This document shows, piece after piece, positions 52,100 to 60,502 of a stretch of 64,000 nucleotides of DNA; positions within the stretch are counted from its first letter, which is position 1; every line of letters begins with the position of its first letter. Below the pieces are notes generated by a model, which ran no database searches, was not told the DNA's origin, and worked only from the letters and a program-made list of their open reading frames with translations. The position numbers were made by a program, and so were the translations under genes. The DNA is from Paenibacillus tritici (lineage in GTDB: Bacteria; Bacillota; Bacilli; Paenibacillales; Paenibacillaceae): positions 186,001 through 250,000 of the forward strand of contig NZ_JABMKX010000011.1 of NCBI RefSeq assembly GCF_013204885.1. The letters are read 5' to 3'.

Positions 52100-53088
52100 T
52101 CAAAAGAATTCCCGCGTGTCAGGCTATGACTCTGATCGGCCCAGCGGATCTGAAGCGAACGGGAAGTGAATATGTCGGGTCCGTCTGATACTTGAAAATG
52201 CAAGTGTGCTTCACTGGAGTTCCCTGAATTACCGAGATGTCCGATGAGATTTCCCTGCTGGACGTTATCCCCTTTTTTGACGGCTACACTGCCTTTTTTG
52301 AGATGTGCTGTTATGCTGTGCTCCCCGTTTCCATGATCAATGACCACAACATTTCCTTCCGGTTCTTCGGCGTTCATTACGCCCGGCGTGTTATCCGGGA
52401 TGTCATTTTTGACTTCAACCACCTTGCCCTCTGCTGCTGCATAGAGCGGTTCGCCAAAAGCATAATAGTCCTCGTTGTCCTTTCCCTCCCCTTGATAGCT
52501 GGAATCATCCTGTGTGCGGATAATGTCGAGTGCGTAACGCTGTGTTTCATGAGCATAATGATAGTTGGACAAGACATCGTTTCCTCCCCAGAACACAAAC
52601 CATTCGCCCTTCAACGGAAACTGGAATTCTGCCTTGGTCAATGCCTTGTCCGTTGCTTCATGCGTCTCAAGCGGCTGAATAAGCAGCCCCTCAATCTGGT
52701 GATTTTCGGCAAAAGAGGCTTGAATCCCCTTAGTCCCCGTCTGATCCTTCCACGAACGATCAACCAGTTTGTTCAGGTTAACTTCCGTAACCTTGTTCCA
52801 TGAAGTAACGCCTTCCATAAAGCTAGCGGCAGTTGTCTTGAATTCGTCCAGCGATATGATCTTCTGTAGCTCCGGACTCATCTGCTTATAGATGTCCTCC
52901 TTCGATCCATTCATTAAGGTATCCATGAAATTGTCAGGTGTAATCATTGCGTCCTCCTTGGCTGTCTGTTCTACCGGTAATTGCTCTTGTGGTTCAGTTG
53001 CTTCCGAAGTGCCGCAGGCAGACAACATCACACACGTACCAAGCACTGCGGCAAGCCGCTTCCAGCTTTTCGAATATACTCTAGTCAT
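52084..53088 (-). CDS. M23 (LytM) peptidase-domain lipoprotein
   Basis: 334 residues. Lipobox 'MLSAC' (Cys about 25); an N-terminal alpha/beta region (about 45-170) resembling DUF3887-type domains; then an M23 metallopeptidase domain. 'RYALDI' stands where HxxxxD normally begins (Arg instead of the first zinc His), and 'GNVVVIDHGNGEHSITAHLKKG', 'GHLGNSGNSSEAHLHFQV' follow with the catalytic His and the HLH zinc site. The first zinc ligand may thus be missing, so it may be inactive or use another residue. Membrane-anchored and extracellular, it likely acts on or senses peptidoglycan. Divergent from a two-component system. Confidence 0.88.
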   Translation of the reverse strand: MTRVYSKSWKRLAAVLGTCVMLSACGTSEATEPQEQLPVEQTAKEDAMITPDNFMDTLMNGSKEDIYKQMSPELQKIISLDEFKTTAASFMEGVTSWNKVTEVNLNKLVDRSWKDQTGTKGIQASFAENHQIEGLLIQPLETHEATDKALTKAEFQFPLKGEWFVFWGGNDVLSNYHYAHETQRYALDIIRTQDDSSYQGEGKDNEDYYAFGEPLYAAAEGKVVEVKNDIPDNTPGVMNAEEPEGNVVVIDHGNGEHSITAHLKKGSVAVKKGDNVQQGNLIGHLGNSGNSSEAHLHFQVSDGPDIFTSRSLQIRWADQSHSLTRGNSFEGLPD

Positions 53089-53297
53089 TTCCCTGCACTC
53101 CTTTGTCAGATCAATATCTTTCCAGTTCAGTGTACGAAATCAATCTTATCTGCCGTCTAACCTACTCTTACGTCTATCTTAACTTTGCGGCGTGTTATAT
53201 CTCCAAAATTAAGCATCCGTTAAGGTTGCCGGCACGCAACACAGTGTTTCAGAATGGTATGATACTTATATAAAAAGCTGGGAGGCTCTAATTCGTC

Positions 53298-54023
53298 ATG
53301 GAAGAAGTTTCAATCCTGCTTGTTGATGATGAACAGGCGATTCTGCATATGCTCAGAACGGTATTGCTTAAAGAGCAATTCCTGGATATTGATACGATCA
53401 CTACCGGTGAAGACGCGATTGCTGCATGTAAAAAGAAAACCTATCACTGCATTGTGCTGGACGTGATGCTTCCAGGCCGAAGCGGGCTGGAAATCTGCCC
53501 TTTTCTGCGTCAAATTACAGATGCACCTATCCTCTTTCTGACTGCGAAAACTACCGATTATGACAAGCTGACCGGCTTTGCGGTTGGAGGAGACGATTAT
53601 GTCGTTAAACCCTTTAACCCGCTGGAAGTAGTCGCACGGATCAAATCCCTGCTGAGACGATATTTGCCCAGACAGACGGAAGCAGACAGACTGCCGCAGG
53701 ATGGCATCTATGATTTTGGACGCTTTCAGGTCATGGAGCCTGCCGGTGAACTCAGAGTCGAAGGTCAACTGGTGAACTGCCCGGCGCTGGTATACCAGTT
53801 GCTGCTGTTCTTTTGCAAACATCCCAATCGTATCTTCACTAAGTCTGAATTGTATGAGCGGGTCTGGGGATCGGGGGCCATTCGAGATGACAACACCGTC
53901 ATGGTTCATATTCACCGGATTCGTGAGCGTATTGAGGCTGATCCGTCCAACCCTGAACTGTTAGTGAACGTTCGCGGGATGGGCTATAAGCTCATTCAGA
54001 CCGACATGGGGCCTGGGCGATGA
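53298..54023 (+). CDS. OmpR/VanR-type response regulator
   Basis: 241 residues. Receiver domain with 'LLVDDEQAI', phospho-acceptor Asp in 'CIVLDVMLPGRSG', 'LTAKTTDYDK' and 'DDYVVKPF'; C-terminal winged helix with 'FFCKHPNRIFTKSELYERVWG', 'DDNTVMVHIHRIRERIE' and 'VRGMGYKL'. ATG 53298; its stop overlaps the kinase start by 4 bases. Divergent from the M23 lipoprotein gene, separated by 209 bases that hold both promoters. Cell-envelope stress is a plausible signal; target genes unknown. Confidence 0.94.
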   Translation: MEEVSILLVDDEQAILHMLRTVLLKEQFLDIDTITTGEDAIAACKKKTYHCIVLDVMLPGRSGLEICPFLRQITDAPILFLTAKTTDYDKLTGFAVGGDDYVVKPFNPLEVVARIKSLLRRYLPRQTEADRLPQDGIYDFGRFQVMEPAGELRVEGQLVNCPALVYQLLLFFCKHPNRIFTKSELYERVWGSGAIRDDNTVMVHIHRIRERIEADPSNPELLVNVRGMGYKLIQTDMGPGR

Positions 54024-55789
54024 GTGTAAGACGCAGATTGATGACGCGGTTCATTGGCCTGCTTGCGGGGACGGTGATTCTGATCCTGGTCATCGGCGGA
54101 AGTATAGCTTACTGGGTCATTCAGCAGCTGAATGAGGCCAGCCTTGTTGAAGATTTTGCCACTGTGGGGCTCGATCAGCTAATCAGCACAGCAGAGATTT
54201 TGCCGGACGGTAATGTTAAGTATGATCCCGGACTGCTGAAGCGAATCGAAGAGAACGACGGCTGGCTGCAGATTCTCGATGAGCAGGGCCGTGTTCTGGA
54301 TGCTTTTCATACCCCTCCCGATGTGCCGGATCACTATAAACCTGGAGAGCTGATATCCTATTGGCAAGGAAAAAAGCCTTTTCCTTACGAGCTATATCTT
54401 CTGATCCGTGAACGGAAAGGGATTAATTTCACCCTGCTGTATGGAGAGAACAACCAGGCTGCATCCATGTTGGAGCAAGTATATAATGGGGGCCGTTATG
54501 CCAACAACAAGCTGGAATTGGCACCCGGGCATCAGGACATCATTCGCACGGCGGATGCCTATCTGCAGATTTTGGATGAACAGGGACGTGAGGTCACTTC
54601 TTTCAACAAGCCCGCAAGCGGTATCCCGGACAGCTACAGCCTCCAGGATCTGATTCTGCGTACACGCTACCCCGCCCGGTATGGGATGACTACAGTGACC
54701 AGCTATGATGAGCAGAATCATTCTACCTGGATGCTTAGTGTTCCTCTTGGAAGTAATCCGGCGGGTAGTAATGAGAATCCCTTCGGGTTTATTTTGGGTC
54801 CTGCCCTGATTGCACTTCTGGTATCTATTATCAGCTTGCTTATCCTGCTTGCGGTTTGGTATGCCAACCTGTTCGGTTATCCCATGCTTCATATGCTCCA
54901 ATGGCTGCAGCGGCTTGAACGCGGACAATATGAGGAGCCAGCCGGCCCCCGCGGCAGGCCGCTTAGCCAGAAGGAGAACGGGAAATGGCGGCGGAACTAT
55001 CGGGTATATACGGAAGTGTTAGGTTCCATCCAGACGTTATCCGATACCCTGAGACAGGATAAAGAACTCCGCAGACAGACCGACTCTTTGCGTGAGGAAT
55101 GGATTGCTGGAATCACCCATGATCTAAAGACACCTCTATCCTCCATCCAGGGCTATGCACATATGCTGGAAGCAGAGAAATACCAGTGGACTTCAGGAGA
55201 AGTCCGCGAATTCGCGGGCATTATGCTGGACAAGTCCATGTACATGGACAGGCTGGTGAACGACCTGGCCATGACATACCGTCTGCGTAGTGGCGGATAC
55301 CAGCCCCCTATTGAACAAACGGATATAAATGCTCTGCTTCAGGATTTGGTACATCGCGCTGAACGTAACCCGGCTTATGGAGAGGGCCGCATTACTTTCC
55401 AGCCTGCCCAGATTGAGGTACAAGGGCATGTACACATTCCCTCCTTTGAACGGATCGTTGATAATCTGACAGCTAACGCCCTGCTGCATAATCCGCCGGA
55501 AACGAAGCTGATTGTCAGTGTGCAGTCAGGTGAAGAGGCAGGCGATTTCATCGTTCAATTTACCGATAATGGACGCGGGATGGATCAGGAGACGGTGTGG
55601 AAGCTGTTTGAACGATACTACCGTGGAACAGATACAGCAGCACCCGATGTCGGCTCAGGCCTGGGCATGGCGGTAACCAAAGGCTTGATCGAGGCTATGA
55701 AAGGACGAATTGAGGTTCGATCGAATCCCAAAGAGGGAACGGAAATCCGTTTGATATGGGATGTTCATTCGAGGGCTGGAACAAAATAA
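54020..55789 (+). CDS. Sensor histidine kinase paired with the OmpR-type regulator
   Basis: 589 residues. First membrane helix 'LLAGTVILILVIGGSIAYWVI' (about 11-31), extracytoplasmic domain (about 32-255) containing two copies of a 'LQILDEQGR' segment (about 92 and 189), second helix 'ALIALLVSIISLLILLAVWYA' (about 258-280), HAMP-like linker, HisKA 'WIAGITHDLKTPLSSIQGYAHML' (His about 375) and HATPase with 'DNGRGMDQ' and 'GSGLGMAV'. Complete and canonical. The internal duplication in the sensor domain suggests two tandem sensory lobes. A terminator follows at 55825. Confidence 0.93.
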   Translation: MSVRRRLMTRFIGLLAGTVILILVIGGSIAYWVIQQLNEASLVEDFATVGLDQLISTAEILPDGNVKYDPGLLKRIEENDGWLQILDEQGRVLDAFHTPPDVPDHYKPGELISYWQGKKPFPYELYLLIRERKGINFTLLYGENNQAASMLEQVYNGGRYANNKLELAPGHQDIIRTADAYLQILDEQGREVTSFNKPASGIPDSYSLQDLILRTRYPARYGMTTVTSYDEQNHSTWMLSVPLGSNPAGSNENPFGFILGPALIALLVSIISLLILLAVWYANLFGYPMLHMLQWLQRLERGQYEEPAGPRGRPLSQKENGKWRRNYRVYTEVLGSIQTLSDTLRQDKELRRQTDSLREEWIAGITHDLKTPLSSIQGYAHMLEAEKYQWTSGEVREFAGIMLDKSMYMDRLVNDLAMTYRLRSGGYQPPIEQTDINALLQDLVHRAERNPAYGEGRITFQPAQIEVQGHVHIPSFERIVDNLTANALLHNPPETKLIVSVQSGEEAGDFIVQFTDNGRGMDQETVWKLFERYYRGTDTAAPDVGSGLGMAVTKGLIEAMKGRIEVRSNPKEGTEIRLIWDVHSRAGTK

Positions 55790-55824
55790 TCCAGAGTTCA
55801 TGTACACATTAGGGCTTCAAAAGA

Positions 55825-55852
55825 AAGACGCCGGGCATCTTCCCGGCGTCTT
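55825..55852. terminator. Bidirectional terminator between kinase and TetR genes
   Basis: A perfect 11-bp GC-rich stem (AAGACGCCGGG/CCCGGCGTCTT) with a 6-base loop; CTT-rich tails on both strands. Shared by converging genes. Confidence 0.8.
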
Positions 55853-55929
55853 CTTCGATAGTCAGTTGTGTTCCGTATATGGGATTGGAGCTTTCCGCAT
55901 CGAACGTTTCAATGATCTTCGTCGCTTAG

Positions 55930-56616
55930 TTACTTACCATTGTCTCCTAACTGCTTGTGCAGTATCCCCTGGAGTATCACTTCAATGGCCCAGAAGAACC
56001 TCTCCTTGGAGGCGGTATCCCCCGAGAAAAAATCCGTCTTCAGCCTGTTCATCAACGGAAACCGTACCGGATCTGCTTCATTATAGTAACCTTGGGCAGT
56101 TTCCATCAGTTCGCTTGCTCTCTTTGCCTTCTCCAAGGCTATGGAAGACACATACAGGAGCAACAGGTCCGTTCCCCAGGCAGCGGCCGTAGAGGTGATT
56201 CCGCCCTTCTGGAGGACGGTAAGTAAATACTCATTCAGACGAAAGGCATGATTTCCAATAGGAATCGTCTGCAGGGACAGCTCCGCTAATCCGGGCTGCT
56301 CGATAAGCAGCTCCGCATAAGCATGCAGTGCTTGGAATAACTGGTCCTTCCAGTCATCGTCTCTCAGCTCCGGCAGGTTCAACTCACCAAGACCAAGGTC
56401 AAGCACATAAGAACTCAATTCCTGAAGATTTTTAACGTAAACATACAGGGAGGAAGGTCCAGTGTCCAGATGCTTGGCTACCTTCCTCATGCTCATGCCG
56501 GAGGTTCCTTCCTGCTTCAGCAGCTCATACGCGGTCTTCACAATTAATTCATGACTTAGGGGTTCTTTGGCTGGCCGATTACGGCGGCTCACAATTTCAC
56601 GTTTAGGTTTCATCAT
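55930..56616 (-). CDS. TetR/AcrR-family regulator
   Basis: 228 residues. N-terminal helix-turn-helix about 22-68: 'IVKTAYELLKQEGTSGMSMRKVAKHL' with the recognition helix in 'TGPSSLYVYVKNLQEL'. The ligand domain is helical with a TetR_C-like plan. Last gene of the MFS/monooxygenase operon (54 bases after the monooxygenase), so its repression of the upstream promoter would be autoregulatory. The operator candidate is at 59332-59368. Ligand unknown; by context the drug or metabolite handled by its neighbours. Confidence 0.92.
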   Translation of the reverse strand: MMKPKREIVSRRNRPAKEPLSHELIVKTAYELLKQEGTSGMSMRKVAKHLDTGPSSLYVYVKNLQELSSYVLDLGLGELNLPELRDDDWKDQLFQALHAYAELLIEQPGLAELSLQTIPIGNHAFRLNEYLLTVLQKGGITSTAAAWGTDLLLLYVSSIALEKAKRASELMETAQGYYNEADPVRFPLMNRLKTDFFSGDTASKERFFWAIEVILQGILHKQLGDNGK

Positions 56617-56670
56617 ACTTTCCTTATAACATGCCGGAAGCCAATAGTAAATACATGGCGGAAGATAACA

Positions 56671-57843
56671 TCACCCTTGCTGCTCATACAGGTCTTGATA
56701 GGATTGCATGAGTGCTGCAAACTTTGGAGCGGCGTTCTCTGAGAAGCTGAGGATGAGATTTTCGTTAGATACATATGCTTTCTCTGAAGCATACTGGAAC
56801 ATTTTCTCCTCATATTCTTCAATGGCCACAGGTGTCTGCTTGTTCCTTACTATGGCAATAGCCAGCTCCAGCGCATCCAGCATCGCGAGATTCACCCCTT
56901 CTCCGGCAAAAGGAGACATGACATGAGCGGCATCTCCGATCAACGTGACACCAGAGTTCCGTTCCCAGCGAAAGCCGACAGGCAGCATGTAAATCCGTCT
57001 GGGTACAACAGCATCTTCCGCATACCGGATATAGTTCTTCAGCGGTTCACTCCAATCGTGAAATAGCTCTAGCAGCGTTGCTTTCATCTCTTGCGGGTTA
57101 TCGTTGCGGATCTCGTCTAACCAGTCCCGGCTGGCATTGAAGCTCGCATATACTTTGATCCGTCCGTTGCCGTTCAGCTGGCCCAGAATCCCTTTGTGAT
57201 CATCCAGTGCAAACATCTTGCCGCGTGCATTGAATGCTGCTAAATCCGGGTGTTTGTCTGCAATAACGTTAAGCTCCAGCATAGTCAGACCTGAATATTC
57301 CACATCTGTATCCGTAAGCAGAGGGCGAACGCGGGAAAAGGCGCCATCCGCCCCAATTACAAGATCGGCCACAGTGAGATGTCCATTCTCAAAATGAAGC
57401 TCCGTCTTCCCTTCGCCCAGAGACACAACCTTCTCCAGTTTATAGCCATACTGTATAGTAGACGGATCTAGTTTGTTTAAAAGCAAGTCACAAAGCACAC
57501 CGCGGTCAATCTCCGGGCGTCTCTGCTCTTCCGAGATCTCTTCATCAGCCACTTCATCCAGGTATAGGGTTCCCGTCTTATCCATGAGCCTGAAGTCTTC
57601 ACCCTCAAACCGTGCTGCCTGCAGAAAAGCTTCATATAATCCGGCTTCCTTCAAAGCGAGCTGCCCGGACTCTTCATGGATATCTAAGGAGCCTCCACGT
57701 TCATGGCTAAGGTCCTCATGTTCACGTTCGTAAATCGTCGAGGAAATACCATGCTGTTGCAGAATCAGTGCCAGCGTTAACCCCCCGGGTCCACCTCCGA
57801 TAATGGCGATCCGGCGTTGTTCTGTAGAATTATTTGTTGTCAT
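56671..57843 (-). CDS. TetX-like FAD-dependent monooxygenase
   Basis: About 390 residues. FAD motif 'IAIIGGGPGGLTLALILQQHG' (about 10-30), 'ERGGSLDIHEESGQLALKEAGL' (about 48-70), the DG motif in 'DLVIGADGAFSRVRPLL', and 'VTLIGDAAHVMSPFAGEGVNLAMLDALELA' (about 290-320), which closely parallels Tet(X). ATG 57843 overlaps the 3' end of the MFS gene by 14 bases; the longer frame has no ribosome site. Tet(X) proteins hydroxylate and destroy tetracyclines; this homologue may do so or may act on another aromatic substrate. No tetracycline specificity can be read by eye. Confidence 0.9.
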   Translation of the reverse strand: MTTNNSTEQRRIAIIGGGPGGLTLALILQQHGISSTIYEREHEDLSHERGGSLDIHEESGQLALKEAGLYEAFLQAARFEGEDFRLMDKTGTLYLDEVADEEISEEQRRPEIDRGVLCDLLLNKLDPSTIQYGYKLEKVVSLGEGKTELHFENGHLTVADLVIGADGAFSRVRPLLTDTDVEYSGLTMLELNVIADKHPDLAAFNARGKMFALDDHKGILGQLNGNGRIKVYASFNASRDWLDEIRNDNPQEMKATLLELFHDWSEPLKNYIRYAEDAVVPRRIYMLPVGFRWERNSGVTLIGDAAHVMSPFAGEGVNLAMLDALELAIAIVRNKQTPVAIEEYEEKMFQYASEKAYVSNENLILSFSENAAPKFAALMQSYQDLYEQQG

Positions 57844-59269
57844 GTATAGACATCTCCTTCGTTTGAAAGTTAAAAAACAAAGATAAAACCAATGCACCTA
57901 TTGCAAAGCCCAAAGTAATCCAGAATGTTGAGCCGAAGGCATGACCTAATTGATCGGGTGAATGCTGTGCTGGAAGTCCCCTCAATTGTTTGGCCAGAAA
58001 AGCCATCGTGATGGTAACACCGAAGGAGGACATGATCTGCTGTGCTGAAGTGGTTATGGGGGTAACACGGCTAATTAATTCCTTCGGAGCTGATCTGAGG
58101 ACATGTGTATTAATCTGCATCATTGTTAATCCTTGGCCAAGCCCTGCAAAAGCGAAGCTGCAAATGATATATAGAGAACTCGTCTGGGCATCAATCTGCG
58201 TCAGTGCAAGTAAGGACCCGCAGAGCGACAGAATGCCCATGATGGCGACCGGGCGAACACCGAAACGGTCAAATAACCGGCCGCCTACGTTAATCCCGAC
58301 AGTAGATAACAGGGCTTGCGGGATCACATATAATCCAGCCTCAAGAGGAGTTAGCCCTCTTACTTGCTGTAAATACAGCGGGAATAACAGAATACTCCCG
58401 AATAAAGCAATTTGATTCAGCCAGGCGACAGAAATGCCATGTACAAAGGTAGGCGAACGGAATACTCTTAGCTCCAGCAGCGGGTGCTTTTGCCTGAGCT
58501 CATTCCAGATAAAGACGGCCAATATAACCAGGCCCCCTGCCAGTGGAGCTAACGTCCATAGATTGGACCACCCCTTCTCACCTGCTTGATGGACGGCAAA
58601 CACAATTGAGGTAAAGGCAACCGGGGCCAAAAGTGCGCCGGTCACATCCAGCTTGTTGCTCAATTTTGAATCCGATGCAGGTAAATACCTCCAGGCCATC
58701 AGTAAAGCTAAAACGCCAACCGGTACGTTGATGAAAAAGATCCAGTGCCAGTTGATGTACTCGATTAGCCAGCCCGACAATAACGGGCCTAGAATGGGAG
58801 CAAGCAGCATCGGGATCCCGAGGATGCCCATAACAGATCCTCTTTTGTCAGGAGGAGCGACCATGAATACAGTAGCAATTCCGATGGGAGCAACCATGCC
58901 TCCGCCCAAACCTTGAATAATACGGAAAAAGATAAGCTGCTCTGGAGTGGTTGCCATTGCACACAGAACAGAAGCGAGAACAAATAATACAATGCTGGTC
59001 ATAAACATCCGTTTGGGCGAGAAACGGTCAGAGAACCAGCCCGCGAGCGGAATGACTGCCGATAAAGACAAGGTATACGCCGTAATGACCCACTGAATCG
59101 TACTAAGATTGGTATCGAAGGCACTTACCAATTTCGGAACAGCTACATTCATGATGGTGCTGTCTAATATCACCAGGAACATCCCTGAAGCAACAGCGAG
59201 TAGTATGGGCAAAATCTGTTTTAAGGAAAAGTCTGCTTGCATACTGCGGCTATTATTTGTCTCTGACAT
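57830..59269 (-). CDS. MFS drug exporter, DHA2 (EmrB/QacA) family
   Basis: 479 residues, 14 predicted membrane helices. 'LDSTIMNVAVPKLVSAF' (motif D1), 'GWFSDRFSPKRMFM' (motif A), 'RIIQGLGGGMVAPIGIA' (motif B) and 'GILGIPMLLAPILGPLLSGWLIEYINWHWIFFINVP' (motif C, antiporter; quoted by parts) are all in place. Exports drugs in exchange for protons. First gene of the operon with the TetX-like enzyme and TetR regulator; AAAGGAGG precedes its ATG. Efflux plus enzymatic inactivation under one repressor is a resistance-type arrangement. Confidence 0.94.
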   Translation of the reverse strand: MSETNNSRSMQADFSLKQILPILLAVASGMFLVILDSTIMNVAVPKLVSAFDTNLSTIQWVITAYTLSLSAVIPLAGWFSDRFSPKRMFMTSIVLFVLASVLCAMATTPEQLIFFRIIQGLGGGMVAPIGIATVFMVAPPDKRGSVMGILGIPMLLAPILGPLLSGWLIEYINWHWIFFINVPVGVLALLMAWRYLPASDSKLSNKLDVTGALLAPVAFTSIVFAVHQAGEKGWSNLWTLAPLAGGLVILAVFIWNELRQKHPLLELRVFRSPTFVHGISVAWLNQIALFGSILLFPLYLQQVRGLTPLEAGLYVIPQALLSTVGINVGGRLFDRFGVRPVAIMGILSLCGSLLALTQIDAQTSSLYIICSFAFAGLGQGLTMMQINTHVLRSAPKELISRVTPITTSAQQIMSSFGVTITMAFLAKQLRGLPAQHSPDQLGHAFGSTFWITLGFAIGALVLSLFFNFQTKEMSIHDNK

Positions 59270-59323
59270 AAACGCTCTCCTCCTTTCCTTAAATAAAGCG
59301 TATGAAATAGTTAAGTTGATACA

Positions 59324-59368
59324 TTTATAACATAACGAACACTGTTCGTCAAGAATGATGTTCGTTAT
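59324..59368 (-). promoter_or_regulatory. Promoter and TetR operator of the MFS operon
   Basis: Minus strand: TTGACG (59352-59347), 17-base spacer, TATAAA (59329-59324). The spacer is filled by a dyad: CGAAC-ACT-GTTCG (59336-59348), within larger arms ATAACGAACA (59332-59341) / TGTTCGTTAT (59359-59368). A repressor bound here would block the polymerase. Confidence 0.8.
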
Positions 59369-59375
59369 TGAATTA

Positions 59376-59416
59376 CAAAAAAACCCTCAGGAACGCATAA
59401 AGGCTTCCTGAGGGTT
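59376..59416 (-). terminator. Terminator of the small 62-residue gene
   Basis: A perfect 12-bp stem (AACCCTCAGGAA/TTCCTGAGGGTT), 11-base loop, followed on the minus strand by TTTTTTTG. Confidence 0.9.
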
Positions 59417-59447
59417 CATTCATTGTAATATTCCTTCGTGGACCTGG

Positions 59448-59636
59448 TCAGTTGCGTCGGTTCTCCACCGATTTCATACGGTTCTGATCGTCAGGCAGCC
59501 GGTCATTACTGAATTCCTGACCTGCTTCTACTTCCCCATCGGCGGATACCGCCCGGGCGAAGTTGGTGAACTGTCTCTTCTCCTCATCCTGCTCGTGCTT
59601 AAGCTTCAAGAGCTCCTTCGGATCTTGGGTTGTCAT
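59448..59636 (-). CDS. Small charged protein, unknown
   Basis: 62 residues, very hydrophilic ('LKLKHEQDEEKRQFTNFARA', 'DRLPDDQNRMKSVENRRN'), no Cys, no membrane segment. I do not recognise it. It is very likely a real gene: a perfect AGGAGG nine bases from the ATG and a strong terminator after the stop. Low-complexity charged sequence and its place beside sporulation-type genes suggest a small spore or stress protein, but nothing proves it. Confidence 0.7.
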   Translation of the reverse strand: MTTQDPKELLKLKHEQDEEKRQFTNFARAVSADGEVEAGQEFSNDRLPDDQNRMKSVENRRN

Positions 59637-59801
59637 GCGGTTAACCTCCTAAGGGATCAAATCATGCTGTTTGTATGCACTATAGAAGTTTCTCCATAAG
59701 ATCACGGTGCTTATGCAAATAATTCTCTGCTACACAATGATCAAGCACATTTCACCTCTTTTGGGAATAGGCTAACGCATACCGTTTAGGAGGGATTGTC
59801 A

Positions 59802-60302
59802 TTGTATACTTATGAATCACGACAGCAGTATCCGCATCTGGCCTGGCACGAAACACTTGAACTGCATGAATTGACGGCTTACCAGAGCAATCAGCTCACG
59901 TTGTTTAAAATGGTGCTGGAGGATGTGAAAGATCCGCAGCTATATGCGCTGTATTTAGAGACCATTAGTGCTGTGGAGATGAACCTGCAAGAGCTGCTGC
60001 AATATTTTCCGCTTGCTCCCGAAGGAACGCGGAACAGCTCCAAGACTTCCGATATGACAGGCTTCTATGCCGGACTGCTCTTAGGCTTCGCCAAGACTGC
60101 GGTGCGTAGTTATGCTATCGGCATTACGGAAACAGCCACACAGAAACTTCGGGAAACACTGCAAAAGCAATTAAACGGTGCAATCCTCCTGCACGGTAAA
60201 ATCTTCTACTTTATGCTGGAACGCGGACTCTATCCCGCTTATGATCTCCCCAAGCTGCTCTCCAACGACGTTGCTAATGCGAACAAGGCTTTATCCCTGT
60301 AA
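59802..60302 (+). CDS. cotF: CotF-family spore coat protein, full-length
   Basis: About 166 residues, all-helical, two halves. The N-terminal half 'WHETLELHELTAYQSNQLTLFKMVLEDVKDPQL' and the C-terminal half 'LGFAKTAVRSYAIGITETATQKLRETLQKQLNGA'...'ERGLYPAYD' form the ferritin-like bundle of coat F proteins. TTG 59802 is chosen (AGGAGGG seven bases upstream; the TTG at 59796 abuts it). The split genes at 62475 and 62676 encode the same two halves separately. Expected in the forming spore coat. Confidence 0.85.
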   Translation: MYTYESRQQYPHLAWHETLELHELTAYQSNQLTLFKMVLEDVKDPQLYALYLETISAVEMNLQELLQYFPLAPEGTRNSSKTSDMTGFYAGLLLGFAKTAVRSYAIGITETATQKLRETLQKQLNGAILLHGKIFYFMLERGLYPAYDLPKLLSNDVANANKALSL

Positions 60303-60319
60303 CTGACAGCCTATAAAAA

Positions 60320-60366
60320 GGGTTTCCCGTAAGCTTAATTATGGCTTATCGGGAAGCCCCTATTTT
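60320..60366 (+). terminator. Terminator of the CotF gene
   Basis: An imperfect stem around GGGTTTCCCGTAAGC / GCTTATCGGGAAGCCCC followed by TATTTTAC, 18 bases after the stop codon. Confidence 0.65.
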
Positions 60367-60502
60367 ACATATTCCGCTAATTAAAAGTTCTCACATCGCC
60401 AGCGGCCTTTCTTATGCAAGTTTATTTTGATCGTATAATGGGGCATTTTACAGAAGACACTACATAGGAAAAGCCAACCAGACTTTTAAGGAGGACGTTC
60501 GC

